Positions 1-7,504 of a DNA stretch of 8,830 nucleotides are shown piece by piece. This stretch comes from Hyphomicrobiales bacterium (GTDB taxonomy: Bacteria > Pseudomonadota > Alphaproteobacteria > Rhizobiales > Beijerinckiaceae): contig JAATEW010000309.1 of NCBI GenBank assembly GCA_015655535.1, forward strand, positions 1-8,830, read 5' to 3'. The stretch's first letter is position 1. Each line of letters opens with the position of its first letter. The position numbers and the translations under genes are program-made. The notes beneath the pieces are model-generated. The model saw only the letters and a list, made by a program, of their open reading frames with translations. It made no database searches and had not been told where the DNA came from.

Positions 1-19
1 CACGGGCGATCGCCAAATC
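1..19 (-). pseudogene. shc: In-frame continuation of shc beyond the stop codon
   Basis: Reading the minus strand on from the TAG at 20-22 without changing frame gives Asp-Leu-Ala-Ile-Ala-Arg, then the window ends. In squalene-hopene cyclases the segment some 20 residues after the DxDD motif typically reads like xxxAIARAxEW, leading into the next QW repeat. This is therefore most likely the continuing cyclase frame. A Tyr or other codon one base away from TAG may originally have stood at the stop. Only six codons are visible, so the call rests on a short match. Confidence 0.5.
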
Positions 20-1315
20 CTAATGCGTTTGCACTGGCAGGCGGTCCCGGGCGCGATCCATGACGAGCACGACGACGGAGGTATCGTCGAGATCGGGGTA
101 ATAAGCATTGGCATATTGAAAGGCCCAGCCGCCCGGCCGGGTGTTCGGCTTTTGCGCGGCCCAATCGCCGGCGACATCGAGAACCTGCAAAGGCACGAGC
201 CAATCGAGCCCGGCGCGCACCGGCGCCGCGGTCTTTTCCGCGTCGGCCTCGATCAGCGCATGGCAGGCCAGCGCCGTATCCCACACAGGCGAGACGCAAG
301 GCTGGCAATAGGCTTCGTCGGCTTTCACGACCAGCAGACGATCGATCGCCTTCTTGACTTGGACGAGGCGCGGCTCATCCGCCGGAAAGCCGAGCGCATC
401 ATACATCATGGCCGAATAGGCCATGGCCGGATAGATGGCGCCAAGCCCCTCTTCGCCGTTCAAACGTTCGTCCACGAAGGCCACGGCCTTATCGACGGCG
501 CTCTTGCGCAGGCTTTTAGGGAAATAGGGTTCCGCACGCTGCAGGACCTTGTCGATCGCCCCGAAGATCGCGGTCCAGGGAAAGGTCTGATGCGGGCCGG
601 CCGGCCAATGGCGCACAAGCTCCGGCGGTTCGACGAACAATTCGCCGATGTTAATGCCCCGCGGATTGCGCGCCTTGGGCTTCAGACTGTTCACCACCAT
701 CAGCGGCACGAGAACGGTGCGCGCCCAATAGGAGACTTTCGTGAGGTGAAACGGAAACCAGCGCGGCAAATGCATGATTTCGATCGGCATCACCGGAATG
801 CCGCGCCATGGCACTTCGCCAAACAGCGCAAGCAGGGCGCGGGTGAACACATTCGTCATGGCGGCGCCGCCATGCGCTAGAATCGCTTCGCGCGCCCGCG
901 CCATATGTGGCGCATCCGGCGCGTCGCCGATCACCTTCAAAGCGAAATAGGCTTTGACGCTGGAGCTGACGTTGAACGCACCATCCTTGAACAGGGGCCA
1001 GCCGCCATGCGCCGCCTGTTCGCGCCGCAGATAATGGCCGATCTTGGCTTCGAGGGCCGCGTCCAGCTCGTCGCCGAAATAATGCTTGAAGAGAATATAT
1101 TCGGCCGAAATCGAAACATCGGCTTCGAGTTCGAACACGAAATGCCCGTCCGGACGCTGCTCGGCGAGAAGCGCACGCGTCGCCTGCGCGATACTCTGAT
1201 CGAGATCGCTCAAGCGCGGTTCCGGCGCCTCATCGATTGTGGCTATGTCCGAAAAACGCGTGTCTCTCACGATCATTGCCCAGGTTTTCTGAAAGACGCC
1301 GATGCCGTCCGGCAT
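20..1315 (-). CDS. shc: Squalene-hopene cyclase, N-terminal part, ended by an in-frame amber stop
   Basis: Squalene-hopene cyclase (HpnF) is a membrane-associated class II triterpene cyclase that turns squalene into hopene and diplopterol, the core hopanoid step. The 431 visible residues start with the family's opening, a PDGHFVFELEAD stretch followed by AEYILFKHY. They contain QW-type repeats such as QAAHGGW near residue 105 and PGGWAFQYANAYYPD near 393-408. They reach the catalytic DxDD motif as DLDDT at 408-412, where an Asp protonates squalene. Family members run to about 640-680 residues, so roughly the last third is missing. The frame stops at TAG (20-22), but the bases beyond it still encode cyclase-like residues, so this is an interruption rather than a natural end. 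The ATG at 1315 has only a weak GAAGAC upstream, and an in-frame TGA lies seven codons before it. The gene follows hpnE after 78 bases. Identity is very sure; whether the protein is functional is doubtful. Confidence 0.93.
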   Translation of the reverse strand: MPDGIGVFQKTWAMIVRDTRFSDIATIDEAPEPRLSDLDQSIAQATRALLAEQRPDGHFVFELEADVSISAEYILFKHYFGDELDAALEAKIGHYLRREQAAHGGWPLFKDGAFNVSSSVKAYFALKVIGDAPDAPHMARAREAILAHGGAAMTNVFTRALLALFGEVPWRGIPVMPIEIMHLPRWFPFHLTKVSYWARTVLVPLMVVNSLKPKARNPRGINIGELFVEPPELVRHWPAGPHQTFPWTAIFGAIDKVLQRAEPYFPKSLRKSAVDKAVAFVDERLNGEEGLGAIYPAMAYSAMMYDALGFPADEPRLVQVKKAIDRLLVVKADEAYCQPCVSPVWDTALACHALIEADAEKTAAPVRAGLDWLVPLQVLDVAGDWAAQKPNTRPGGWAFQYANAYYPDLDDTSVVVLVMDRARDRLPVQTH

Positions 1316-1393
1316 CGATATGTCTTCAGATCAAGTTCTCTACGCTTTCACAGACACGCGGCGAGCTGTGCTGTTTCCCGGTAACGGGCATTC

Positions 1394-2644
1394 CTATCGC
1401 GTATGAAGATATTCATCCGCCGCGCGGTTTCCCGAGCGAAGCGCACCTTCAATTGTGGCTGGCAAACCAGTCGCTGTCCAATCCCCGGCAAGCAAAAGAT
1501 TGGTGTAGTTGCTTCTAGGTCCCGGCCGTCTGGCTTCTTCCTGCGGCGTCGCCGCGAAAGTCGCCCGTTTTTCCTTGATGATTTGCCACGCGGGGAGCGG
1601 GGCGGCAATATGTGTCAATTGTGTCACGTCTGCCCAAATTCTTTCAGCAAGCTCTTCGCGCCCCACGTCGAGCAGCCGGTCAGCCCCGCTGATCGTGACC
1701 GAAAGCCGGTCCGGATAGGCGAAAAGCCATTCCGTCAGACCGTTGATGGCGCCCTGAATCGGCGGCAGAGACGGCGGTGGCGCGATCTTGAAATGCGCGT
1801 TGACGATGGCCCGGAAGGATTGCGGTACCACAAGACCGGTCACCAAGTCTTCTGCGACGGGCGCCGGCACGGCAAGGATAATGGCATCGCCTGTTCCAAC
1901 GCCGACGCGCGTCTCGTCGAATTCGAGCGCCGCCACATGCGCATCGGCGAAAGCAAGAGCGCGCAGGCGGTGTTCGAACCTGACCTCCGCCTTCTGACAG
2001 GCGAGATATCGCAGTGCCGGCTCGATAAAGGCCGCGGTCAAGCCTTTGACGGCGACAAGCGGACGGCAGGCGGCAGCCCCCTTCATCAAGGTCTCGCGTG
2101 TGACGGCAGCCGCCAGCACCGCCGAGCCTTCCTTCGGTTCCGTGTTGAGAACAGCGAGAAAGAACGGCTGCCACAGCCGCTCATAGAGGAGACCTTCGCA
2201 GGCTATGACTTCGCCAAGCCTCTGCCCGTTACGCGCCATGAGAAGCCGAAGCAGCCCGAGATAATCCGAAGCCTTGGTGGCCGGCACGCGCCTGCCCGGC
2301 ACGAAAATCCACCATGGGAAGGGTCCGGCATTGGGATGCAGAACCCAGCTTTCGCCGGTCGCGAGATCGACGAAAGGAAAACGCGCGTCCTTTGGCCCTT
2401 CGAGCGCATCCTCACTGCCGATGCGCTTCAAGAAATCGCGCACCGCGTAATTGCCCGACAGCAGCAGATGATTGCCATTGTCGATGGTGAGATCGAGTGC
2501 CGGTTCATAATAGGACCGGCATCGGCCCCCGGCTTGGCGCGCGGCTTCGTAAACCACGACATCGCGCGTGCCATCCGCAAGCCGCACCGCCGCGGCCAGA
2601 CCCGCGAGCCCGGCGCCGATAATATGAACCTTGGGTCGCGGCAT
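1394..2644 (-). CDS. hpnE: Hydroxysqualene reductase, FAD-dependent, HpnE
   Basis: HpnE is a flavin-dependent amine oxidase/desaturase-like enzyme that removes the hydroxyl of hydroxysqualene to give squalene, the last step of the HpnCDE route. An N-terminal FAD-binding Rossmann motif reads GAGLAG (residues 10-15), with the ribose-binding acidic residue E33 after a beta strand and GGRCRS at 39-44. The C-terminal flavin-contact segment reads LLLAGDW near 383-389, followed by GLPATIEGALRSG. At 416 residues the length is normal for the family. I take the ATG at 2644, which shares its A with the hpnD TGA stop. A TTG three bases earlier would add one residue. No good Shine-Dalgarno site precedes it, because a run of seven T sits there, so translation is probably coupled to hpnD. 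The stop is TAG at 1394-1396. Confidence 0.93.
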   Translation of the reverse strand: MPRPKVHIIGAGLAGLAAAVRLADGTRDVVVYEAARQAGGRCRSYYEPALDLTIDNGNHLLLSGNYAVRDFLKRIGSEDALEGPKDARFPFVDLATGESWVLHPNAGPFPWWIFVPGRRVPATKASDYLGLLRLLMARNGQRLGEVIACEGLLYERLWQPFFLAVLNTEPKEGSAVLAAAVTRETLMKGAAACRPLVAVKGLTAAFIEPALRYLACQKAEVRFEHRLRALAFADAHVAALEFDETRVGVGTGDAIILAVPAPVAEDLVTGLVVPQSFRAIVNAHFKIAPPPSLPPIQGAINGLTEWLFAYPDRLSVTISGADRLLDVGREELAERIWADVTQLTHIAAPLPAWQIIKEKRATFAATPQEEARRPGPRSNYTNLLLAGDWTATGLPATIEGALRSGNRAADEYLHTR

Positions 2645-3486
2645 CAAAAAAAGCCGTATCGCACGATTGCGAGCAAGAGGCGCAGTTTCGACACGGAGAC
2701 GCGCTTGCGCGGCGCTGTAAAGCCGCGCGCGATCAGATTATCGAGAATGCCGCGATAGCCGATCCCCATGATACGCGGCGCCTTGACGCTTGCCCGGGGA
2801 CACAGTGCCATCACGTCATAGGCCGTCGCAAAATGCGCCTTGGCTTTTTCGATGACGGGTTGGCAGGCACGCCCGAGCGCCGGATCTGCCATGACCTCCT
2901 TCGGCAAGGTGGACCGAATCCCGGCGGCTTCGAGCGCTTCGCGCGGCAGATAAAGCCGGTCGATTTCGGCGTCCTCGTCGACATCGCGCAAGATGTTGGT
3001 CAATTGGAAGGCCCGGCCCAAATGGTGCGCGAGGTCGCGTCCATGTGCGCGCGGCACGCCGAAGACATTGACCGAAAGTCGCCCGACCGCGCTGGCGACA
3101 CGGTCGCAATAAAGATCGAGCGTCGCAAAATCCGGCGCCTGGATATCGGCTTCGACATCCATGTCCATACCATCGATCACGGCATGGAAATCCTCGCGTT
3201 GAAGATCGAATGCCCGGATCGCCTCGGCCAATGGCGCGAGATGCGCGGGCGGCGGTGCGCCTGCGTAAAGCGCATCGATATCGGCGCGCCAGACATTCAA
3301 CTGCTGCGCGCGCTCCGGCCTCGGTCCGCCATCGTCGGCGATATCGTCGACGGCACGGCAGAAGGAATAGATCTCGAACATGGCCTCGCGCTCTGCCTTC
3401 GGCAGAATGCGCATAGCCGTGTAAAATGAGCTTTTGCTCGCGCGCTGGGCCGCGTCCGGCGGCGATGAAACGGTGACGTCGCTCAT
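2644..3486 (-). CDS. hpnD: Presqualene diphosphate synthase HpnD
   Basis: HpnD condenses two farnesyl diphosphates head-to-head to presqualene diphosphate, the substrate of HpnC. The 280-residue protein is a squalene/phytoene synthase fold. The first aspartate-rich motif is DDIADD at 47-52, after SFCRAV. A conserved YCDRVASAVG segment starts at Y126. The second motif is NILRDVDED at 164-172, followed by RLYLPRE. Complete motifs and normal length point to an active enzyme. The assignment to HpnD rather than HpnC follows from the canonical NxxRDxxxD second motif and its place between hpnC and hpnE. The ATG at 3486 overlaps the hpnC stop in an ATGA arrangement and has a GGAAGG ribosome site at 3496-3501, nine bases upstream. 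The gene ends GGC TTT TTT TGA on a run of seven T at the hpnE junction. Confidence 0.94.
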   Translation of the reverse strand: MSDVTVSSPPDAAQRASKSSFYTAMRILPKAEREAMFEIYSFCRAVDDIADDGGPRPERAQQLNVWRADIDALYAGAPPPAHLAPLAEAIRAFDLQREDFHAVIDGMDMDVEADIQAPDFATLDLYCDRVASAVGRLSVNVFGVPRAHGRDLAHHLGRAFQLTNILRDVDEDAEIDRLYLPREALEAAGIRSTLPKEVMADPALGRACQPVIEKAKAHFATAYDVMALCPRASVKAPRIMGIGYRGILDNLIARGFTAPRKRVSVSKLRLLLAIVRYGFF

Positions 3487-4355
3487 GACGGATCGCCTTC
3501 CGCGCTTTGTAGCTTGCGGCGCGCAAAGGTCTTCAAGCCGGACGCCAAACCGGCGAGAGTCCAGATCAAGAAACCAGGTTTCGTCAAACGTACGGGCTCG
3601 CTCAGGGGATCATGGGCAATAAGACGCTGCGTCAGCGTCTCCGCGAGCTTTACGATGATCGCCGTTTCAAGGCAAAGCCGGAAATCCCTTACCTGCCCTG
3701 GTAAAGCGGCACCTTGCACCACAAGCGCCTTGGTTTTTTCCGCGAGGCTTTTGAGATAGACGCGCAACGCGGGCGGCGCCGCCGGCAGATCCAGTGCCTC
3801 GACGCCGAAGCCGGCCTCTGTCAAACCGTCAAGCGGGATATAGACGCGATCGATATTATGATAATCGGCAACGCAATCCTGCAGATGATTGATGACTTGT
3901 AGAGCCGCGCAAAGCGCATCGGATGCGGGCCAGGTCGCTTCGCTTTCGCCATGGACGTCGAGCACGAAACGCCCGACGGGCGCGGCCGAATAGGCGCAAT
4001 AAAGCATCAACTCGTCCCAACTCTCGTAGCGCTTCTTGACGGCATCCATGCGGAACGCCTGCAAGAGGTCGAGCGCGTGATGGGGCGAAAGATTGTGCTC
4101 GGCAAGCGCCAGCCGCAAAGGCACGGCATCGGAAATGACATCCGTTCTGCCCTTCAAGGTCGACTCGAAATCGTCGAGCGCGAATAATTTTTCTTTCGCC
4201 GTCAGAACAGGATCGTCCGCGACATCGTCGGCGCTGCGGGCGAAGCGGTAAAAGGCCATGATCGTGGCGCGATGCGCGGGCGCGATCAAAACCGAAGCGA
4301 CGGGAAAATTTTCATCCTTATGCGTCTTCGAAGGCTGTGGAGGCACGAAGCTCAT
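3483..4355 (-). CDS. hpnC: Hydroxysqualene synthase HpnC
   Basis: HpnC converts presqualene diphosphate to hydroxysqualene. It is a paralogue of HpnD with the same all-helical squalene/phytoene synthase fold. The N-terminus carries the HpnC hallmark HKDENFPVAS (12-21), which HpnD lacks. The first aspartate motif is DDVADD (43-48), after FYRFARSA. The second region reads QVINHLQDCVADY (153-165), with N156, D160 and D164, the HpnC version of the metal-binding motif, followed by DRVYIPLDG. At 290 residues it has normal length. The ATG at 4355 overlaps the hpnA stop by four bases (ATGA) and the gene overlaps hpnD in the same way, so hpnA-hpnC-hpnD are almost certainly translated from one message. 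Confidence 0.94.
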   Translation of the reverse strand: MSFVPPQPSKTHKDENFPVASVLIAPAHRATIMAFYRFARSADDVADDPVLTAKEKLFALDDFESTLKGRTDVISDAVPLRLALAEHNLSPHHALDLLQAFRMDAVKKRYESWDELMLYCAYSAAPVGRFVLDVHGESEATWPASDALCAALQVINHLQDCVADYHNIDRVYIPLDGLTEAGFGVEALDLPAAPPALRVYLKSLAEKTKALVVQGAALPGQVRDFRLCLETAIIVKLAETLTQRLIAHDPLSEPVRLTKPGFLIWTLAGLASGLKTFARRKLQSAEGDPS

Positions 4356-5350
4356 CGCACATATCCATGTTCGCGAAACCAGCTCACGGCCTCAGCCAGT
4401 GCCTCGCCATAAGGCCGCGCGCGATAACCGAGATCCTGTTCAGCCTTGGCCGAACTAAAAAACATCCGATGTTTCGACATGCGCAATCCGTCCAGGGTCA
4501 AGAAAGGCTCGCGGCCCGTTATATGGGCCGCGGCTTCCGACACCAATGCGAAGGGGTAAAGCAGCGGCCGCGGCAGGCGGACCCGGGGCGGCATACGGTC
4601 GCTCAGACAGGCGATTTCCGACAGCATGGTGGCAAGCGGCACGTTCTGTCCGCCGAGTATATAATGTTCGCCCGTCTTGCCGCGGCGAAGCGCAGCAATA
4701 TGCCCCTCTGCGACATCATCGACATGGACGAGATTGAGGCCAGAGTCGACATAGCCAGGCACATGTCCCGAGGCCGTCTCGACGATGATGCGGCCGGTCG
4801 GCGTCGGTTTGACATCGCGCGGACCAATCGGCGTCGAGGGATGCACGATCACGGCGGGCAGGCCCTCGTTCGCGATCATCTCCTCGACCACCCGCTCGGC
4901 CGCCACCTTGCTGCGCTTATAGGCGCCGATCGCCGAGGATTCCGTGTGCCGCATCGTTTCATCCGCCGGTTTGCCGCAAACCGGCAAAGCGATCGTCGCG
5001 ACGCTGCTCGTATAGATCACGCGTTCCAATCCGGCGCTCAACGCGGCCTTCATCACATTGCGCGTGCCTTCGCGATTTGTTTGCACCAGCTCTTCGGGCC
5101 TGCGCGTCCAAAGCCGGTAATCGGCGGCCAGATGAAAGAGAAATTTCGTGCCGGACACGGCCTCCGCGACAGATCCCGCATCGCACATGTCGCCTTCGGC
5201 GATTTCGACATCGAGATTTGCGAGGTTGATACGCGGGCTCGTTGGCCGTAAGAAGGCGCGGACCGAATATCCTGCGCCTACCAAAGCCTTAACGACCGCG
5301 GACCCGACGAAGCCTGAGGCTCCCGTGACCAATACCTTGTCACCTGCCAC
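4352..5350 (-). CDS. hpnA: Hopanoid-associated sugar epimerase/SDR, HpnA
   Basis: This is an extended short-chain dehydrogenase/NDP-sugar epimerase-like protein of the HpnA family, regularly encoded with hopanoid genes. Its reaction is not firmly established to my knowledge; a role in side-chain or sugar chemistry is inferred from the fold. From the start chosen here (332 residues), the nucleotide-binding motif TGASGFVG lies at 9-16. TSS at 114-116 and Y144/K148 (YKRSK) supply the catalytic Ser/Tyr/Lys set. HLAADYRLW is a family-typical stretch. I prefer the GTG at 5348-5350, because homologues begin a few residues before VLVTGASGF and a GAGG lies four bases upstream at 5355-5358. An in-frame ATG at 5411-5413 would add 21 proline- and glycine-rich residues with no clear ribosome site. 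It is the first gene of the visible operon and overlaps hpnC by four bases. Confidence 0.9.
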   Translation of the reverse strand: MAGDKVLVTGASGFVGSAVVKALVGAGYSVRAFLRPTSPRINLANLDVEIAEGDMCDAGSVAEAVSGTKFLFHLAADYRLWTRRPEELVQTNREGTRNVMKAALSAGLERVIYTSSVATIALPVCGKPADETMRHTESSAIGAYKRSKVAAERVVEEMIANEGLPAVIVHPSTPIGPRDVKPTPTGRIIVETASGHVPGYVDSGLNLVHVDDVAEGHIAALRRGKTGEHYILGGQNVPLATMLSEIACLSDRMPPRVRLPRPLLYPFALVSEAAAHITGREPFLTLDGLRMSKHRMFFSSAKAEQDLGYRARPYGEALAEAVSWFREHGYVR

Positions 5351-5452
5351 GCCGCCTCGCCCCCGGACCCGCAAATTGGGAAATATCGCCCCCTCGCCCG
5401 GGGGGCATATCATTTCTGCCGAGATCTGGGCAACCGGCCAGCGCGCGGACGC

Positions 5453-5496
5453 GAGATTGGACCGGCACCATCACGCGAAAGTGGTCGTGCAATCTC
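5453..5496. repeat. Imperfect inverted repeat / hairpin in the hpnA-ABC intergenic region
   Basis: GAGATTG (5453-5459) is perfectly complementary to CAATCTC (5490-5496). Inside it, CACCATCAC (5466-5474) pairs with GTGGTCGTG (5481-5489) around a six-base loop. One inner position is a mismatch and one is a T-G wobble on the plus strand, which becomes a C-A mismatch on the minus strand. The left arm carries a six-base bulge (5460-5465). The total is about 15-16 pairs. It could be a structured leader of the hpn message or a binding site in the divergent control region. No run of T follows it on either strand, so it is not a standard terminator. Confidence 0.45.
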
Positions 5497-5561
5497 AAAT
5501 TTGCCCGAAATCCATGGCCGATCCCCGGTCTGAGGCCGGCATTTATCGGTCGAAGGCCCAT

Positions 5562-5590
5562 TTTATGTTTACTTAGAGCCTCAAAGCCAA
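5562..5590 (-). promoter_or_regulatory. Candidate sigma-70-type promoter for the hpn operon
   Basis: On the minus strand, TTGGCT (5585-5590) and CATAAA (5562-5567) are separated by 17 bases. Each matches four of six consensus positions. It points toward hpnA and would give a 5' leader of about 205 bases that includes the hairpin at 5453-5496. The match is weak and was found by eye. A different promoter nearer the gene is possible. Confidence 0.3.
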
Positions 5591-5624
5591 CCGAATTCCT
5601 GTCGAGCCCCCGCAAGAGACCCTG

Positions 5625-5630
5625 TATAAG
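5625..5630 (+). promoter_or_regulatory. Candidate -10 box of the ABC transporter gene
   Basis: TATAAG matches five of six positions of the -10 consensus and ends six bases before the ATG at 5637. Transcription would start at or next to the initiation codon, which suggests a leaderless message. No convincing -35 hexamer is visible at 16-18 bases upstream, so the call is weak. Confidence 0.3.
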
Positions 5631-5636
5631 CGTGCC

Positions 5637-7463
5637 ATGACCGAAGACATTCCCGCCTTGACCGAATCTGAGAAACCCGCCCGCAAGCCGCCCCTGCGCG
5701 CCCTGGCTCCGCTTCTGCCCTATGTGCTGCGTTATAAGTCGCGCATCGTCGGCGCCTTCATCTCTTTGACCTTCGCATCGGCTGCAACGCTTGTCGTGCC
5801 TTTCGCGATCAGGCGGATGATCGATTTCGGCTTTTCCGCCCAAAGCGACAGACTCATCAATACATATTTCTTCGCGCTGATCGCCGTCGTCGGCGTCTTG
5901 GCTTTATCTTCGGCCTTCCGTTATTTCTTCGTCATGTCGCTCGGCGAACAGGTGGTCGCCGATCTGCGCACCGATGTCTTCGCGCATCTGACGAAGCTCG
6001 ACGCGACATTCTTCGATAGCGTGCGCACCGGCGAACTCGTGTCGCGGCTCACCGCCGACACGACGCAGATGAAATCGGCCTTCGGCTCGTCGGCGTCCGT
6101 GGCGCTGCGCAATTTCTTCCTGTTCATCGGCGCGATCGGGCTCATGATCTATTCGAGCCCGAAACTCTCCGCCTTGGTGCTCGTCGCCATTCCCATCATC
6201 GTGCTGCCGCTTGTCGCCTCCGGACGCGCGGTGCGCAAGCGCTCGCGCGCGGCGCAGGATGCGCTGGCCGATGCGACTGCTTATGCGACCGAAAATCTCG
6301 GCGCGGTTCGCGTCATGCAATCTTTCGGTGCGCAAGCCGACACCAATAAGCGCTTCGCGGGTGCCGTCGATTACGCCTTCCAGGCGGCGCGCAGCGCCAT
6401 CGGCGCCCGCGCGATCCTGACCGGCGTTATCCTGTTTCTGGCCTTTTCGAGCGTCGTCGCCGTATTGTGGCTCGGTTCGCAAGACGTTTTGGCCGGCCGC
6501 ATGACCGGCGGGCTTTTGTCGCAATTCGTGCTTTACGCCATTTTGGGCGCAAGCTCGCTCGGCCAATTGAGCGAGGTCGGCAGCGAACTCGCCGCCGCCG
6601 CGGGCGCGGCCGAACGCATCGCAGAAATCCTCAAGATCGAACCTGCCATTGTCGCGCCGGTTCCAGCCGCCCTATTGCCGGTGCCGTCGATGGGCACGAT
6701 CACGTTCCAAGACGTGAGCTTCTTCTATCCATCGCGTCAGAAGGACGCCGCTTTGCGGGGCCTGAGTTTCGAGGTCGCGCGCGGCGAAACGGTAGCGATC
6801 GTCGGCCCCTCGGGCGCCGGCAAGTCGACGCTCTTCCGACTTCTGCTGCGTTTCTATGATCCGACCTCCGGCCGCATTCTGATCGACGGCACCGATATCA
6901 AGACCGTCGATCCGGCCGATCTGCGCCGCCATATCCGCAGCGTGCCGCAGGATCCGGTGATTTTCGGCATCAGCATATTGGATAATATCCGCTACGGCAT
7001 GCCGGAGGCGAGCGAGGCCGCCGTGCGCGACGCAGCCGAGCGCGCCGCCGCCGATCAATTCATCCGGGCTTTGCCCGAGGGCTATGCCACGCAGGTCGGC
7101 GAGCGTGGCATCACGCTGTCGGGCGGCCAGAGGCAAAGGCTCGCGATTGCGCGGGCCATTTTGCAGCATGCGCCGATCCTTCTGCTCGACGAGGCGACCT
7201 CGGCACTCGATGCCGAAAACGAGATCCAGGTGCAATCGGCGCTCGAAAAGCTGATGGCCGAGCGCACCACGCTCGTCATCGCGCATAGGCTCGCGACCGT
7301 CTTGAAGGCGCATCGCATCCTCGTCATCGACAATGGCAGGATCGTCGAAGAAGGCACGCATCAGACGCTCGTCGCCAAAGACGGCCTTTACGCCAAGCTC
7401 GCGCGGCTGCAATTCGAGACCGGCGCAATCGCCTTGCAGGACGGCCGCACGGCGGCGGCGTGA
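5637..7463 (+). CDS. MsbA-like ABC transporter, fused permease and ATPase
   Basis: This is a 608-residue half-transporter of the inner membrane that would work as a homodimer and export a hydrophobic or lipid-like substrate using ATP. After a short cytoplasmic N-terminus, hydrophobic membrane segments lie roughly at 38-58, 78-98, 157-172, 178-195, 262-280 and 294-312. The ATPase domain starts near 353. It has Walker A GPSGAGKST (390-398), Q-loop Q438, signature LSGGQ (494-498), Walker B ILLLDE (514-519), D-loop SALD (522-525) and H-loop H550. All key residues are present. The architecture fits the MsbA-related lipid/multidrug exporters common in alphaproteobacteria, but the substrate cannot be read from the sequence. 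The gene is divergent from hpnA, so shared control or a link to hopanoid or outer-membrane lipid handling is possible but unproven. No clear Shine-Dalgarno site precedes the ATG. Confidence 0.92.
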   Translation: MTEDIPALTESEKPARKPPLRALAPLLPYVLRYKSRIVGAFISLTFASAATLVVPFAIRRMIDFGFSAQSDRLINTYFFALIAVVGVLALSSAFRYFFVMSLGEQVVADLRTDVFAHLTKLDATFFDSVRTGELVSRLTADTTQMKSAFGSSASVALRNFFLFIGAIGLMIYSSPKLSALVLVAIPIIVLPLVASGRAVRKRSRAAQDALADATAYATENLGAVRVMQSFGAQADTNKRFAGAVDYAFQAARSAIGARAILTGVILFLAFSSVVAVLWLGSQDVLAGRMTGGLLSQFVLYAILGASSLGQLSEVGSELAAAAGAAERIAEILKIEPAIVAPVPAALLPVPSMGTITFQDVSFFYPSRQKDAALRGLSFEVARGETVAIVGPSGAGKSTLFRLLLRFYDPTSGRILIDGTDIKTVDPADLRRHIRSVPQDPVIFGISILDNIRYGMPEASEAAVRDAAERAAADQFIRALPEGYATQVGERGITLSGGQRQRLAIARAILQHAPILLLDEATSALDAENEIQVQSALEKLMAERTTLVIAHRLATVLKAHRILVIDNGRIVEEGTHQTLVAKDGLYAKLARLQFETGAIALQDGRTAAA

Positions 7464-7504
7464 TGCCCCTGAATCGCAGAGGCGGGCCGAGGCGGCAGAC
7501 ACAA

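Noticed and set aside
1377..1388. Short hairpin CCCGGTAACGGG just after hpnE, considered as a terminator
   Set aside because: It has only four base pairs and no T run on the minus strand, and shc follows 62 bases later in the same direction.
23..2758. Long plus-strand open frames (23-880, 905-1384, 1403-2758) opposite shc and hpnE
   Set aside because: They lie antisense to well-recognised genes, have Arg/His-rich translations without family resemblance, and are expected in GC-rich DNA.
5340..5843. Minus-strand frame covering the hpnA-ABC intergenic region
   Set aside because: It overlaps the start of the ABC gene and the 5' end of hpnA in another frame, and its translation looks like no protein family.
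5904..7502. Minus-strand open frames opposite the ABC transporter (5904-6566, 6672-7502)
   Set aside because: They shadow a gene with complete ABC motifs and show no recognisable domain themselves.
7464..7504. Possible bidirectional terminator between the convergent ABC and TetR-family genes
   Set aside because: No stem longer than a few bases and no T run is visible on either strand.
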